DNA of 64,000 nt from Phocaeicola plebeius (GTDB taxonomy: Bacteria; Bacteroidota; Bacteroidia; Bacteroidales; Bacteroidaceae), in assembly GCF_003437535.1 (NCBI RefSeq), contig NZ_QSQT01000015.1, positions 36,870 through 100,869 of the forward strand, written 5' to 3'. Each line of letters starts with the position of its first letter. The first letter of the stretch is position 1. Below are positions 17,840 to 28,700 of the stretch, in pieces. The notes beneath the pieces were generated by a model. It worked only from the letters and a program-made list of their open reading frames with translations. It was not told the origin of the DNA and did not search any database. Both the position numbers and the translations under genes were made by a program.

Positions 17840-19126
17840 ATGAATTATCAGGAAACACTTACCTACTTATATAATAGTGCCCCTCTGTTTCAGCAGGTGG
17901 GCAAAGATGCTTACAAAGAAGGATTAGACAACACGTATGCCCTGGATGATTACTTCCATCACCCTCACCGCAAATTCCATACGATTCACGTGGCAGGAAC
18001 CAACGGAAAAGGTTCTTGTTCGCATACATTGGCTGCCATTCTACAGGCTGCAGGCTATAAAACCGGACTTTATACTTCTCCTCATCTGGTGGATTTCCGT
18101 GAACGTATCCGCGTAAACGGCACTCCGGTAAGTCAGGAATTTGTCATCGATTTTGTAGAAAAGCACCGTGCTTTCTTCGAACCGCTCCACCCTTCTTTCT
18201 TTGAACTTACCACTGCTATGGCATTCACCTATTTCGCTGAACAGCAGGTGGATGTAGCTGTCATAGAGGTCGGTCTTGGAGGAAGACTGGACTGCACCAA
18301 CATCATTCAGCCCGACTTATGTGTCATTACCAACATTAGTTTTGACCATGTACAGTTTTTAGGTAATACCCTGGAAAAAATTGCTTCAGAAAAGGCGGGC
18401 ATCATTAAAGAAGGTACTCCGGTTGTAATCGGTGAAACCACCCCCGAAACCCGACCAGTCTTCCAGGCTAAGGCTACTGCCGTAGGGGCTCCCATTGTAT
18501 TTGCCGAAGACGAGCACCTGCTCATCCATGCGACCCGCAACGAAGCGATGCATTACGTTTACCAAACAGCTGACTATCCTCAACTGGAGGGCGAACTGGG
18601 AGGCTTATGCCAGCTAAAGAATACCAATACCCTACTCTCGGCTATCCGCCAGCTTCGTCATGCAGGATACAACCTGTCTGAAGAGAATGTACGCAAAGGT
18701 TTCCTTCATGTCTGCGAGCTGACCGGTCTGATGGGACGCTGGCAGAAATTAGGTGAGAAACCGACCATCATCTGCGATACCGGACACAACACGGGTGGTA
18801 TGCAATACATAACCGAGCAACTCAGACATCAGACTTATAAAACCTTACATATTGTCATCGGCATGGTGAACGATAAGGATGTGAGCGGTGTATTGTCTAT
18901 GTTGCCTAAAGATGCCCGATATTATTTCACACAAGCCAGCGTGAAAAGAGCTCTTCCCTACCAGCAGATGAAAGCACTGGCCGAGACCTTCAATTTACAC
19001 GGAGAAGCCTACCCCCATGTGAAAGAAGCCTTCGAAGCAGCCAAGGAACAGGCCCAGCCGGATGATTTTATTTTTGTGGGAGGAAGCAGTTTTATTGTCG
19101 CCGATTTACTTTCTTTAAACAATTAA
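17840..19126 (+). CDS. folC: FolC, bifunctional dihydrofolate / folylpolyglutamate synthase
   Basis: FolC adds glutamate to dihydropteroate and extends polyglutamate tails on folates. The 428-residue length is typical. The Mur-ligase-like ATP site is VAGTNGKGSCSHTLAAIL near residue 53, followed by GLYTSPHLVDFRERI, the Glu/His region VAVIEVGLGGRLDCTN, and SFDHVQFLGNTLEKIASEKAGIIK. The C-terminal domain has LMGRWQKL and CDTGHNTGGM. It has 73 bases of leader after the preceding gene and no other folate gene beside it. Mur-ligase homology could confuse automatic calls, but these motifs are FolC-specific. Confidence 0.97.
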   Translation: MNYQETLTYLYNSAPLFQQVGKDAYKEGLDNTYALDDYFHHPHRKFHTIHVAGTNGKGSCSHTLAAILQAAGYKTGLYTSPHLVDFRERIRVNGTPVSQEFVIDFVEKHRAFFEPLHPSFFELTTAMAFTYFAEQQVDVAVIEVGLGGRLDCTNIIQPDLCVITNISFDHVQFLGNTLEKIASEKAGIIKEGTPVVIGETTPETRPVFQAKATAVGAPIVFAEDEHLLIHATRNEAMHYVYQTADYPQLEGELGGLCQLKNTNTLLSAIRQLRHAGYNLSEENVRKGFLHVCELTGLMGRWQKLGEKPTIICDTGHNTGGMQYITEQLRHQTYKTLHIVIGMVNDKDVSGVLSMLPKDARYYFTQASVKRALPYQQMKALAETFNLHGEAYPHVKEAFEAAKEQAQPDDFIFVGGSSFIVADLLSLNN

Positions 19127-19173
19127 AGAACGTTCTTTCTTCGAAAATGTTTGGGTATATTGAAGAAAATCTT

Positions 19174-19181
19174 TTTATTTG
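19174..19181 (+). promoter_or_regulatory. Candidate -7 box for the galactose operon
   Basis: TTTATTTG differs from TAnnTTTG at the second base. It is placed about 40 bases before the preferred galM ATG at 19221, so the TTG start overlapping it and probably the ATG at 19194 are unlikely. Confidence 0.45.
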
Positions 19182-19220
19182 CACAACAAAATAATGTGTG
19201 AACTAAAAGATTTTAATAAT

Positions 19221-20315
19221 ATGAACAACACATTTTACAAAGAAAATAATTTAAGCGGCTTAAAAAGAGCAGATTTTCAAAAAATTGTAGACGGCAAAGA
19301 GACAGATTTGTTTATTCTTTCGAACCAGCAAGGTACCGAAGTAGCAATTACAAACTATGGGGGAGCAATTTTAACTGTGATGGTACCGGACAAAAACGGT
19401 AAACTGGCCAATGTGGTGCAGGGACATGACAGTATCGACAACGTAATCAACAGTCACGAACCTTTCCTGAGTACATTAATCGGACGCTATGGCAACCGTA
19501 TTGCGAAAGGCAGTTTCCTGATGGACGGACAAGAACATAATTTGACCATCAATAACGGTCCTAACTCCCTGCATGGAGGTCCGACTGGTTTCCATGCCCG
19601 CGTTTGGGATGCCAAACAGGAAGATGAACATAGTGTAACGCTGCACTATCTCTCTAAAGATGGGGAAGAAGGTTTCCCAGGCAATCTGGACATCACAGTT
19701 ACTTACACACTGACAGGAGAGAACGAATTGGTCATCACTTACGTAGCCAACTGCGACAAAAAGACCATCACCAACCTGACCAACCACGCATTTTTCAGCC
19801 TGGCAGGTTTGAATAATCCGACTCCGACCGTAGACAATAACATTGTCACAATCAACGCAGATTTTTATATTCCAATAGACGAAGTATCTATCCCTACAGG
19901 AGAAGTATTGAAGGTAGAAGGTACTCCGATGGACTTCCGTACACCGCACACAGTGGGAAGCCGTATCAATGAACCGTTCCAGCAGCTCATCAACGGAGCC
20001 GGATACGACCATTGCTACGTGCTGAACAAACGCGAAACGGAAGCTCTGGTATTTGCGGCTAAATGTATAGAACCGGAAAGCGGACGTTCGCTGGAAGTTT
20101 ATACTACAGAGCCGGGTGTACAAGTATACACAGCCAACTGGCACAATGGTTTCACTGGATACCACGGTGCTACATTCCCGGCAAGAAGTGCCATCTGCTT
20201 TGAAGCACAGCACTTCCCCGACTCACCCAACAAAGGACACTTCCCGTCAGTCGTGTTGAAGCCGGAAGATACCTACCATCAGGTAACTATCTATAAATTC
20301 GGAGTTGAAAAATAA
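19221..20315 (+). CDS. galM: Aldose 1-epimerase (galactose mutarotase)
   Basis: GalM interconverts the alpha and beta anomers of galactose and glucose, the first step of the Leloir pathway. From the ATG at 19221 (MNNTFYKEN) the protein has 364 residues. Family landmarks are TNYGGAILTVMVPD, the substrate-binding IGRYGNRIAKG and NGPNSLHGGPTGFHARVWD, the catalytic His region TNLTNHAFFSLAG, GAGYDHCYVLN, and the catalytic Glu region YTTEPGVQVYT. There is no signal peptide, so it is cytoplasmic. It is the first gene of galM-transporter-galK; the spacings of 49 and 85 bases suggest one transcript. In-frame starts at 19194 (ATG) and 19179 (TTG) are less likely given the promoter. Confidence 0.95.
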   Translation: MNNTFYKENNLSGLKRADFQKIVDGKETDLFILSNQQGTEVAITNYGGAILTVMVPDKNGKLANVVQGHDSIDNVINSHEPFLSTLIGRYGNRIAKGSFLMDGQEHNLTINNGPNSLHGGPTGFHARVWDAKQEDEHSVTLHYLSKDGEEGFPGNLDITVTYTLTGENELVITYVANCDKKTITNLTNHAFFSLAGLNNPTPTVDNNIVTINADFYIPIDEVSIPTGEVLKVEGTPMDFRTPHTVGSRINEPFQQLINGAGYDHCYVLNKRETEALVFAAKCIEPESGRSLEVYTTEPGVQVYTANWHNGFTGYHGATFPARSAICFEAQHFPDSPNKGHFPSVVLKPEDTYHQVTIYKFGVEK

Positions 20316-20364
20316 AAATCTAGTTCTTTAATTAACCTATAACAAACTAACACCTTTAAACAAC

Positions 20365-21648
20365 ATGTCACAACAACAAAAAAGCTATTTGTTACCCATA
20401 GTAATGATGTTCGCATTGTTTGCTATGATTTCTTTCGTAACCGGATTGCCGGCTCCATTTGGAGTTATCGTACAGAGTGAATTTGGAGCTACCAACCTGG
20501 AAGCTACACTCGGATTCGCTGCGAACTTCATTGCATACGCTTTTATGGGTATTCCTTCGGGACTTCTTTTACAGAAAATCGGATACAAGAAAACAGCATT
20601 GATTGCTATTGCAGTAGGATTCATTGGTGTAGGTATTCAGGCATTGGCCTCTAAAGGCGGATTCTCTGTATATTTGGCTGGAGCCTTCATCTCTGGTTTC
20701 TCTATGTGTATGCTGAACACAGTAGTTAACCCGATGTTGAACACTCTGGGTGGTGGCGGCAAGAAAGGTAACCAGCTTATCCAGACTGGCGGTTCACTGA
20801 ACTCTTTGTCAGCTACTATCGTTCCGGTATTGGTAGGTTACCTGATGGGTGCCAACGTAGAAGAACGTACTATCGCTAAGGCTTTGCCGGCACTTTACAT
20901 TGCCATGGCTATCTTCGCCATCGCGTTTCTGGTACTTTTCTTCATGGCTATCCCTGAACCAAGTTTGTCTAAGGCAAACAAGAGCAAAGGCGAACACAGC
21001 CCGTTGTCTTTCCGTCACTTCAAGCTGGGAACCATCGCCATCTTCGTTTACGTAGGTATTGAAGTAGGTGTTCCTCACTTTGCAAACCTGTTTATGACTG
21101 CACAAGTAAATGAAGGCGGTCTGGGTATCGATCCGGCTATTGCAGGTTCTATCGTAGGTACTTACTGGTTCCTGATGCTTATCGGTCGTCTGATTGGTGC
21201 TTCACTCGGTGCTCAGTTCAGCAGTAAGGCCATGTTGACCGTAGCTTCTATTCTCGGATTGGTTTTGATCGGTATTGCCTTCGTAACTCCGTTGAGCAGC
21301 GTAGTCAACATGCCGGTATTCAAAAGCGGAGCTAGTCTGTCATTCGGATTGGAAGCAGTTCCTGTCAGCGTAATGTGTATGGCACTCTGCGGACTCTGTA
21401 CTTCAATCATGTGGGGTGGTATCTTCAACCTGGCTGTAGAAGGACTGGGTAAATACACAGAAGCAGCTTCTGGAATCTTCATGGTAATGGTTTGCGGTGG
21501 TGGATTGCTTCCGCTGTTACAAGGTGGAGTAGCCGACTCAGCAGGTTACCTGAACAGCTTTATCGTAATTGCAGCCGCATTGGCATACTTGTTGTTCTAT
21601 GCGTTGATCGGATGCAAGAATGTAAACAAAGACATTCCGACTGAATAA
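20365..21648 (+). CDS. Glucose/galactose MFS transporter (FucP/GluP type)
   Basis: A 427-residue protein with twelve predicted membrane helices. The FucP-family hallmarks are near the start and in the middle: FALFAMISFVTGLPAPFGV, TVVNPMLNTLGGGGKKGNQLIQTGGSLNSL, and later LMLIGRLIGASLGAQFSSK. FucP-family proteins are proton-sugar symporters of the inner membrane. Its position between mutarotase and galactokinase genes makes galactose and glucose the likely substrates. Its N-terminus is cytoplasmic without a cleavable signal. Another MFS protein of the same broad type is at 31122. Confidence 0.92.
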   Translation: MSQQQKSYLLPIVMMFALFAMISFVTGLPAPFGVIVQSEFGATNLEATLGFAANFIAYAFMGIPSGLLLQKIGYKKTALIAIAVGFIGVGIQALASKGGFSVYLAGAFISGFSMCMLNTVVNPMLNTLGGGGKKGNQLIQTGGSLNSLSATIVPVLVGYLMGANVEERTIAKALPALYIAMAIFAIAFLVLFFMAIPEPSLSKANKSKGEHSPLSFRHFKLGTIAIFVYVGIEVGVPHFANLFMTAQVNEGGLGIDPAIAGSIVGTYWFLMLIGRLIGASLGAQFSSKAMLTVASILGLVLIGIAFVTPLSSVVNMPVFKSGASLSFGLEAVPVSVMCMALCGLCTSIMWGGIFNLAVEGLGKYTEAASGIFMVMVCGGGLLPLLQGGVADSAGYLNSFIVIAAALAYLLFYALIGCKNVNKDIPTE

Positions 21649-21733
21649 TAAAACACAAGGATGAAGGATGGACTCATTCTTCATCCTTTCTTGTTTATAT
21701 ACCAGAATTTATTAACCTTTAATTTTTATCATT

Positions 21734-22888
21734 ATGGACATAGAATTTGTAAGAAGCCGCTTTATCAAGCATTTCGACGGTACAACAGGCTCAGTATATA
21801 CTTCTCCGGGACGAATCAACCTGATTGGTGAGCACACTGACTACAACGGAGGTTTTGTATTCCCAGGAGCTGTAGACAAAGGTATGGTGGCTGAAATCAA
21901 ACCGAACGGAAAAGATAAAGTTTGCGCTTATTCTATCGACTTGAAAGACTATGTAGAATTCGGATTGAATGAAGAAGATGCTCCGAAAGCAAGCTGGGCA
22001 CGTTATATCTTTGGTGTTTGCCGTGAAATGATCAAACGCGGAGTTGACGTAAAAGGCTTTAATACTGCATTTGCAGGTGATGTACCTCTGGGTGCAGGTA
22101 TGTCTTCTTCTGCTGCATTGGAATCTACATACGCATACGCATTGAACGATTTGTTCGGCGACAACAAAATTGATAAATTCGAACTGGCTAAAGTAGGTCA
22201 GGCTACAGAACACAACTACTGCGGAGTTAATTGCGGTATCATGGACCAGTTTGCTTCTGTATTCGGTAAAGAAGGTCACCTGATTCGTCTGGACTGCCGT
22301 TCACTGGAATACCAGTACTTCCCGTTCAGACCGGACGGATACCGTTTGGTATTGGTTGACTCTGTAGTAAAACATGAACTGGCATCTTCTGCATACAACA
22401 AACGCCGTCAGAGCTGCGAAGCTGTTGTAGCTGCTATCAAAAAGAACCACCCGACTGTAGAATTCCTGAGAGACTGCACAATGGATATGCTGAACGAAGT
22501 AAAAGCTGAAGTTTCTGAAGAAGACTACATGCGTGCTGAATACGTAATCGAAGAAATCCAACGCGTGCTCGACGTATGCGACGCATTGGAAAAAGGCGAC
22601 TACGAAACAGTGGGACAGAAAATGTATGAAACTCACCATGGTATGAGCAAACTGTATGAAGTAAGCTGCGAAGAGCTCGACTTCCTGAACGATATTGCTT
22701 TTGACTGTGGAGTTACTGGTTCACGCGTAATGGGTGGTGGATTCGGTGGATGTACCATCAACCTGGTTAAGAATGAATTGTACGAAACATTCATTTCTAC
22801 TGCAAAAGAACGCTTCAAAGAAAAATTCGGTCGCAGCCCGAAAGTATACGATGTAGTTATCAGCGACGGTTCACACAAGGTTTGCTAA
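21734..22888 (+). CDS. galK: Galactokinase
   Basis: GalK phosphorylates alpha-D-galactose with ATP to galactose 1-phosphate. The 384-residue length is typical of the GHMP kinase family. The galactokinase signature GRINLIGEHTDYNGGFVFPGA is near residue 26, the ATP loop is VPLGAGMSSSAALES near 115, and the C-terminal motif is GSRVMGGGFGGCTINLV. The catalytic Asp is in GIMDQFASVFG. The gene closes the galM-transporter-galK operon and is followed by a strong hairpin. No galT or galE is visible here; those steps must be encoded elsewhere. Confidence 0.98.
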   Translation: MDIEFVRSRFIKHFDGTTGSVYTSPGRINLIGEHTDYNGGFVFPGAVDKGMVAEIKPNGKDKVCAYSIDLKDYVEFGLNEEDAPKASWARYIFGVCREMIKRGVDVKGFNTAFAGDVPLGAGMSSSAALESTYAYALNDLFGDNKIDKFELAKVGQATEHNYCGVNCGIMDQFASVFGKEGHLIRLDCRSLEYQYFPFRPDGYRLVLVDSVVKHELASSAYNKRRQSCEAVVAAIKKNHPTVEFLRDCTMDMLNEVKAEVSEEDYMRAEYVIEEIQRVLDVCDALEKGDYETVGQKMYETHHGMSKLYEVSCEELDFLNDIAFDCGVTGSRVMGGGFGGCTINLVKNELYETFISTAKERFKEKFGRSPKVYDVVISDGSHKVC

Positions 22889-22906
22889 TTCTATATCCAT
22901 TAATAT

Positions 22907-22940
22907 AAAAAAAGCACGAATTTCGGTTCGTGCTTTTTTT
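22907..22940. terminator. Bidirectional terminator between galK and the DUF3843-like gene
   Basis: Bases 22907-22920 pair perfectly with 22927-22940 (GCACGAA arm, A7 and T7 flanks) around a six-base loop. It serves both convergent transcripts. Confidence 0.92.
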
Positions 22941-22960
22941 ATGATATATACTCGACAAAA

Positions 22961-24130
22961 TCAATCGCCGCGATAATAATACAGTAATGAATGCCGCGCA
23001 ATAAAGTCCGCATTCAGTTTCACCAGCATCTTCTCTCCTACTTCAGGCAATTCTGCATCTGGCAGCAAGTTTTTCTCAATGCAATAATGCAACAAGTCCG
23101 GCGGACAAAGCATCTCTTCCGTCAACATCCGGAATGCATTTTGCGATGCCTCTTCCTGATCATAATAAGGATTTTCCGTGTCGGCGATGTATTCACACAC
23201 ATCCTTCGCCAGCAAAAGCCCTTTCTGCTCATCCACCATCAATACAAAGTTCCGGCAACTCTTCATCTGCGGCAAGGTATGATTCTCATCATCCGGCCAC
23301 TGCAGAATCTCTACCAGGAAGCGCTTCAGTGAATCATAACCGTTGAGATAAATAATCTTCCGTCCGCCAGTCCACAAGGTAAAGAGACGATAAATCTCCG
23401 CATTCTTCTGCAAAACAGTTTCCGGCATTTCCTTTTCCTCCTGATACAGACGAGGAACCGATTTCCAGCACTTTGCCTGCTTACCAGCCAACAACTCAAT
23501 CCATTCGTGAAGGAACAACGCCAAAGGACCCGTAGGGATAATAAAACGGTCATCCGGTGCCACCCGTTCAATGTAAGGCAACATAGAAGGCTCCGTAAGG
23601 TAAGTGTGCCCGAAAAGCCATGACAATTTCCGGTCAGCCTCTTTTTCATCTGCATAGCCGGCAAAATAATCCTTCAGCAACTCATTCTCCGGAGCCACCT
23701 CATAAGCTTCCTCCAGTAAAGGCAGAAAAGCCTGTGCCTGCTTTAAGATTGAGGTATCCAGCGGATTTACATACCCACGCGAGTAAGGAGCCTTTTGCCA
23801 TGTATTCCAGATAATGAAACGTACGTCCTCCAGGTTTACCTCTCCCTTTATATAATCTTTTCCCGTGGGATAGAATGGAAGACACCTGCCATACAAACGG
23901 GAATGAGCAGTGGTAAATCCCTGCCACAATCCCAGGCCGGAAATGATGTCTTCCAGATAAGCTGCCACATACAAACTTAAATACTTGCGAAACGTCTCAG
24001 GCAATTCCTCCAAATGACAAGCCGCATAAAGTTTGTTGGCCAATTCCACAAAAAACGTATCTGAAGAACAAACTGTCGTATACGGATGAATAGCCAGCCA
24101 GTCGTTCAAATAAATCACATTCTTTTTCAT
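22961..24130 (-). CDS. DUF3843-like protein, function unknown
   Basis: A 389-residue soluble protein starting MKKNVIYLNDWLAIHPYTT, which I recall as the start of the DUF3843 family of Bacteroidales. It has no signal peptide, no membrane helix and no motif I can assign to a catalytic activity. It is rich in Leu, Tyr and acidic residues and looks mostly helical. It is encoded 22 bases after the MFS transporter gene, so the two are probably co-transcribed from the promoter at 25355-25362. The link between them is unknown. Confidence 0.7.
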   Translation of the reverse strand: MKKNVIYLNDWLAIHPYTTVCSSDTFFVELANKLYAACHLEELPETFRKYLSLYVAAYLEDIISGLGLWQGFTTAHSRLYGRCLPFYPTGKDYIKGEVNLEDVRFIIWNTWQKAPYSRGYVNPLDTSILKQAQAFLPLLEEAYEVAPENELLKDYFAGYADEKEADRKLSWLFGHTYLTEPSMLPYIERVAPDDRFIIPTGPLALFLHEWIELLAGKQAKCWKSVPRLYQEEKEMPETVLQKNAEIYRLFTLWTGGRKIIYLNGYDSLKRFLVEILQWPDDENHTLPQMKSCRNFVLMVDEQKGLLLAKDVCEYIADTENPYYDQEEASQNAFRMLTEEMLCPPDLLHYCIEKNLLPDAELPEVGEKMLVKLNADFIARHSLLYYYRGD

Positions 24131-24152
24131 ATATATTCGTTCATTTGAATAA

Positions 24153-25328
24153 TCAGTTTCGAGTAAAAAGCGTCACAAGCAGTGAAATCAGTGTCAGACC
24201 GATTCCTACACAGACCACTCCGGTCCAGCCCCAAGCGTGCCAGAAAGTACCGGCTAGAAAAGTTCCCAGTGAACCACCCACAAAATAAGTCGTCATAAAG
24301 ATGGTATTCACGCGGTTGGTCGCCTTGGGAGCCTGCGACAACGCACAGGTTTGATTACCTATCTGCACACATTGCATACCGATATCTATCACGATAATTC
24401 CCACGATAAAGCCTAAATAAGAATTCTGGAATATAAACATGATTATCCAGGCTGCAATGATGAGCGAACAACCAACAAAAGTGAAAAACCGCACTCCAAA
24501 CTTATGTACCAGACTCCCAACAAAAGAGGCCGTCAGTGCACCGGCCACCCCACACAATCCCAGCATACCGATGATATTGTTTCCTGCATAAAACGGTTCC
24601 CCACTCAACTTAAAGGCCAAACATGCCCATAACGCCAGGAAACTACCAAAACAAAGTCCGGCCCGTGCAGATACCAGACGGATGGTCGAATTGTCCCTGT
24701 ACAACGTAAAAAGCGATTTCATCAGTCCTTTGTACGTACCCCTGAAATTTAGCGGCATATCCGGCAACACCCGAACTACCACAAAAATACAAAGCAACAT
24801 GATGACGGCTACAATATAATACATCGTACGCCAGCCCCAGTATTCGCCTACAAAACCGCTGATTACCCGTGAACCCAAAATTCCGGTCAGCAGACCGCTG
24901 ACCATCATCCCCACATTGCGTGCTTTATTCTGTGGCAGTGAGAACTGTGCAGCAATCGGAATGAAAATCTGTGGCATGACCGAACAAATCCCTGTCACCA
25001 GCGAAGCCAGCAAGATATAAAATACATTCACAGACATGGCTATACTGCAAGTCGCCACCGACAACAAGAGAAAATTAATAACAATGATATTCTTCCGCTT
25101 GTACAAATCCCCCAAAGGAATAATAAACAACAATCCCAGCGCATACCCAATCTGTGTGGTCATAGGTATCAGATTGGCTGTAAACTCCGAGATACCCAAA
25201 TCCTCACTGATACGGTTCAGCAACGGCTGATTATAATACAGATTCGCCACTGAAAGTCCTGATATAATGGCCAGTATCCACAGTAACGAAGCCGGAATTC
25301 CTTTATTCTCTTCCAATTTTTGTTTCAT
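24153..25328 (-). CDS. MFS transporter (drug/arabinose-efflux-like)
   Basis: A 391-residue protein with twelve predicted membrane helices. The MFS motif A between helices 2 and 3 is LFIIPLGDLYKRKN, and the family start is ISGLSVANLYYNQPLLNRISEDLG. These features place it in the DHA1-like efflux branch rather than the sugar-import branch. Substrate is unknown. It is the first gene of a two-gene unit with the DUF3843-like gene and has its own -7 box 27 bases upstream. Confidence 0.88.
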   Translation of the reverse strand: MKQKLEENKGIPASLLWILAIISGLSVANLYYNQPLLNRISEDLGISEFTANLIPMTTQIGYALGLLFIIPLGDLYKRKNIIVINFLLLSVATCSIAMSVNVFYILLASLVTGICSVMPQIFIPIAAQFSLPQNKARNVGMMVSGLLTGILGSRVISGFVGEYWGWRTMYYIVAVIMLLCIFVVVRVLPDMPLNFRGTYKGLMKSLFTLYRDNSTIRLVSARAGLCFGSFLALWACLAFKLSGEPFYAGNNIIGMLGLCGVAGALTASFVGSLVHKFGVRFFTFVGCSLIIAAWIIMFIFQNSYLGFIVGIIVIDIGMQCVQIGNQTCALSQAPKATNRVNTIFMTTYFVGGSLGTFLAGTFWHAWGWTGVVCVGIGLTLISLLVTLFTRN

Positions 25329-25354
25329 ATTGATAAACTCTTACTTTCATTTTG

Positions 25355-25362
25355 CAAAAATA
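25355..25362 (-). promoter_or_regulatory. -7 promoter box for the MFS/DUF3843 pair
   Basis: TATTTTTG on the minus strand, 27 bases before the ATG at 25328, matches TAnnTTTG. Confidence 0.7.
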
Positions 25363-25636
25363 GACAAAAAAACAAATGTCCATAATAAAGTCAACCACAA
25401 AGCAAAATGAAAATAAATTCAGGATTCATACAATAACCTTGTCAGATTCTTCTTTCATCAGTTCTCAAATTACAAACTTATTACATATTACCTGAATTAT
25501 ATAACTCACACAAAATCAAGAAAAAAGAAGTCTGTCGTTCTATATTCCCTATCCGACAGGAAAATAAAAAAGTTAATTATCGACTGCCTAATTTGTTAAA
25601 TCGTCCACTCTCTAATTATTCGTTGAAAAGATTTTT
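25363..25636. other. AT-rich gap between divergent promoters
   Basis: This stretch separates the divergent MFS and TonB-receptor promoters. It is strongly AT-rich. I see no open frame, tRNA, strong hairpin or repeat in it. A regulator site could be here, but none is recognisable. Confidence 0.6.
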
Positions 25637-25644
25637 TAACTTTG
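25637..25644 (+). promoter_or_regulatory. -7 promoter box for the TonB-dependent receptor
   Basis: TAACTTTG matches TAnnTTTG. The predicted leader of about 95 bases before the ATG at 25747 is longer than most in this window. Confidence 0.75.
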
Positions 25645-25746
25645 CAACAGAAAAAGCAAGTAATACAAAAAGATTCAACGAACTTAACTACAAAGTATTA
25701 AGCGAATTAAAACGCGAAAATAGATTTACAATTTAATTAAAATTTT

Positions 25747-28700
25747 ATGGTACATCATTCCAAATTCCTGTTTTCCGCATTAGTCGTTTCAGCCATGGCT
25801 GTTGGCGCAAATGCTCAGGTAACAACTTCTGCTATCAGCGGAAAAGTTTTAGATGAAACCAAAGCCCCGGTTATCGGTGCTACAGTGGTAGCTATCCACG
25901 AACCGTCAGGAACTCTCTACGGTGCAGTAACAAACGTAGACGGACGTTACACCATCCAAGGTATGCGTACCGGTGGTCCCTACAAAATTGAAATCTCATA
26001 CGTAGGTTACAACAAAACTGCATTTACAGGTATTTCACTCGAACTGGGTAACACACTCAGCCTGAATGCCGAAATGAAACCAAGTTCAGAACTGTTGGAC
26101 GAAGTAGTAGTCGTAGCCGATGCAAAAGCGAATGCCGGAGCTGCACACAACTTCTCTACACAGAAAATCGAAAACACTCCGACAGTCGACCGTAACGTGT
26201 ACGACATCGTGAAGAACATGCCGATGGCCATGACTTCAAAGAACGGAGGTATCACATTCGCCGGTTCAAACAACCGTTACAACAGCTTCCAGATTGACGG
26301 TACAGTAAGTAACGACGTATTTGGTTTGTCAGCATCCGGAACTAACGGTGGCCAGACAGGTGCCAACCCGATTTCTATGGATGCTATCCAGGAAATTCAG
26401 GTAGTCGTTGCTCCTTTCGATGTACGTCAGAGCGGATTTACTGGAGGTGGTATCAATGCCATCACCAAGCAGGGTACTAACACCACTCACGGTTCGGCTT
26501 ACACTTACTTCAACAACCAGAACATGTATGGTAAATACAGTGCCGTACGCGGTTATGAGAAGTCTCCACTCACCCAGCAGTACACTCGTACTTACGGTGG
26601 AACATTGGGCGGTGCCATCGTAAAAGACAAATTGTTCTATTTTGTAAGTGCAGAAGCGAAGAAAGAATCTTATCCTTCAAGTATTTACCCGGGATATACT
26701 GACAGCTATATCACCAATGATGTAGCCAAACAGATTGCTGACCAATATGCTAAACTAACAGGTATTCAGGAAAACTATGGACAGCGCGATATTGAAAGTA
26801 AATCATTTGGGCTGTTAGCTCGTATTGACTGGAACATCAACCAGAACCACAAATTAGCTCTGCGTTACCAACACAACAACTCATACGATGACAACTACGG
26901 AGTGGGATCCACTTCATACACTTTCGTAAACAGTGGCTACCGTATGAACAATAAAACAAATTCTATCGTAGCAGAGTTGAACTCTCACTTGGGACAGAAT
27001 TTGTACAATGAATTCCGTGCTTCAGCCAGCTTCATTCGTGACCACCGTGACGTAGCTTACCAAGGTCCTACAGTCCAGATTGAAGACATTTTAGGTGGTG
27101 ACCAAAAAACAGCCATTACCGCTAACATCGGTACAGAGTATTCTTCTGGTGCCAACTACTTGGATCAAGACATTTATACATTCGAAGATAACCTTTCTTG
27201 GTATTTAGGTAACCATACACTGACATTCGGTACACACAACGAAATATACCGCATGAAGAATCTGTTTATCCAAGCTGTAAATGGTTCTTGGTATTATGCT
27301 GACTTACAACGATTCCTGGATGATCAGCCTTATAAATTCTCTTACAAATACACGGACCCAGAATTAACGGGAGGCGACACACAATGGGCTCCTGCCATGA
27401 AATCTGGCCAGTTTGGTTTCTATGCACAAGATAAATGGGATATCAGCAACAACTTCAACCTGACGTATGGTTTGCGTATTGATATTCCGGTAGTATTTAA
27501 TAATCCGACTGAGAACCCTACATTTAATGAATATGCTGCACAAAAAGGTTTTGGCGTTCGTGTAGGAGAAAACCCAAGTGCAAAAGTCCTGTTCTCACCG
27601 CGCGTAGGATTCCGTTGGTATACCAATGACTCACATAAGACTTTATTGCGTGGTGGTATAGGTATCTTTACAGGTCGCGTACCATTTGTATGGTTGTCAA
27701 ATGCATTCAACAATACAGGTATGGAAAGCAAAGGTACCACTATCGAACCCAAAGATGGTAAAAATCATACCCACACAGCTCCTTCTTTAGGACAGTATGC
27801 CAACAATCCTATGGCTGGAGCAAATTCTGGAAGCGGTTATTTCAGCCCGGATATCGTAACTGTATCTAAAGACTTCAAATATCCGCAAGTATTCCGCGCT
27901 AACCTTGCCTTGGAACAGAGACTGCCGGGTGATATCAAAATGACATTGGAAGGTATCTATTCAAAAACCATGAATAACGTATTCTTTGAGAACTTGGCAC
28001 TGACAAATAACGGTGAAAAAGTATATGCAATCCCTGGAGTGGAGGCATCAGTCGCTCCATATTATACTAAAGGACAAAGCGATTATTATAGCATCATCAA
28101 CCTGAGAAATACTAATAAAGGATATACATATGCTTTATCGGCATTGCTGGAAAAACATTTCAACTTTGGTTTGGACATGTCTGCATCTTACACCTTTGGA
28201 CATGCAAAATCAGTAAACGATGGAACAAGTTCAGTAGCTTACTCTAACTGGAAATACAACTACTCTGTAGATACCAATTCTCAGAATGAGCTTGGCTTCT
28301 CTAAATTCGATATTCCTCATCGTGTAATGGTTCAGGCATCTTATAATAGTCCTAAATACTGGAATGGATGGACAAGCACCACAATTGCTGTTATTTATAA
28401 TGGATTCTCAGGAAGCCGCTACAGCCTGACAATGAACGAAAAACAGGACTTTAACGGTGACGGCCAAAAGGGTAACTCTTTGCTTTACATACCAACTGAT
28501 GAAGAGTTAAACAAAATGACCTTCATTGATAATATTGATGAAGAAACAGGCAAGGTTATCATGACTGCTGCACAGAGCCGTGAAGCTTTCAAGCAATGGA
28601 TTGAAAACGACAGTTATGCAAAGAACCACAGAGGTCAGTATGCAGAACGTAATTCAAACCTGAGCAAATGGGAACATGAAATTGATTTACACTTGGCTCA

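Noticed and set aside
19179..19220. galM starts at TTG 19179 or ATG 19194
   Set aside because: They overlap or closely follow the candidate -7 box, and the family alignment by eye begins near the ATG at 19221.
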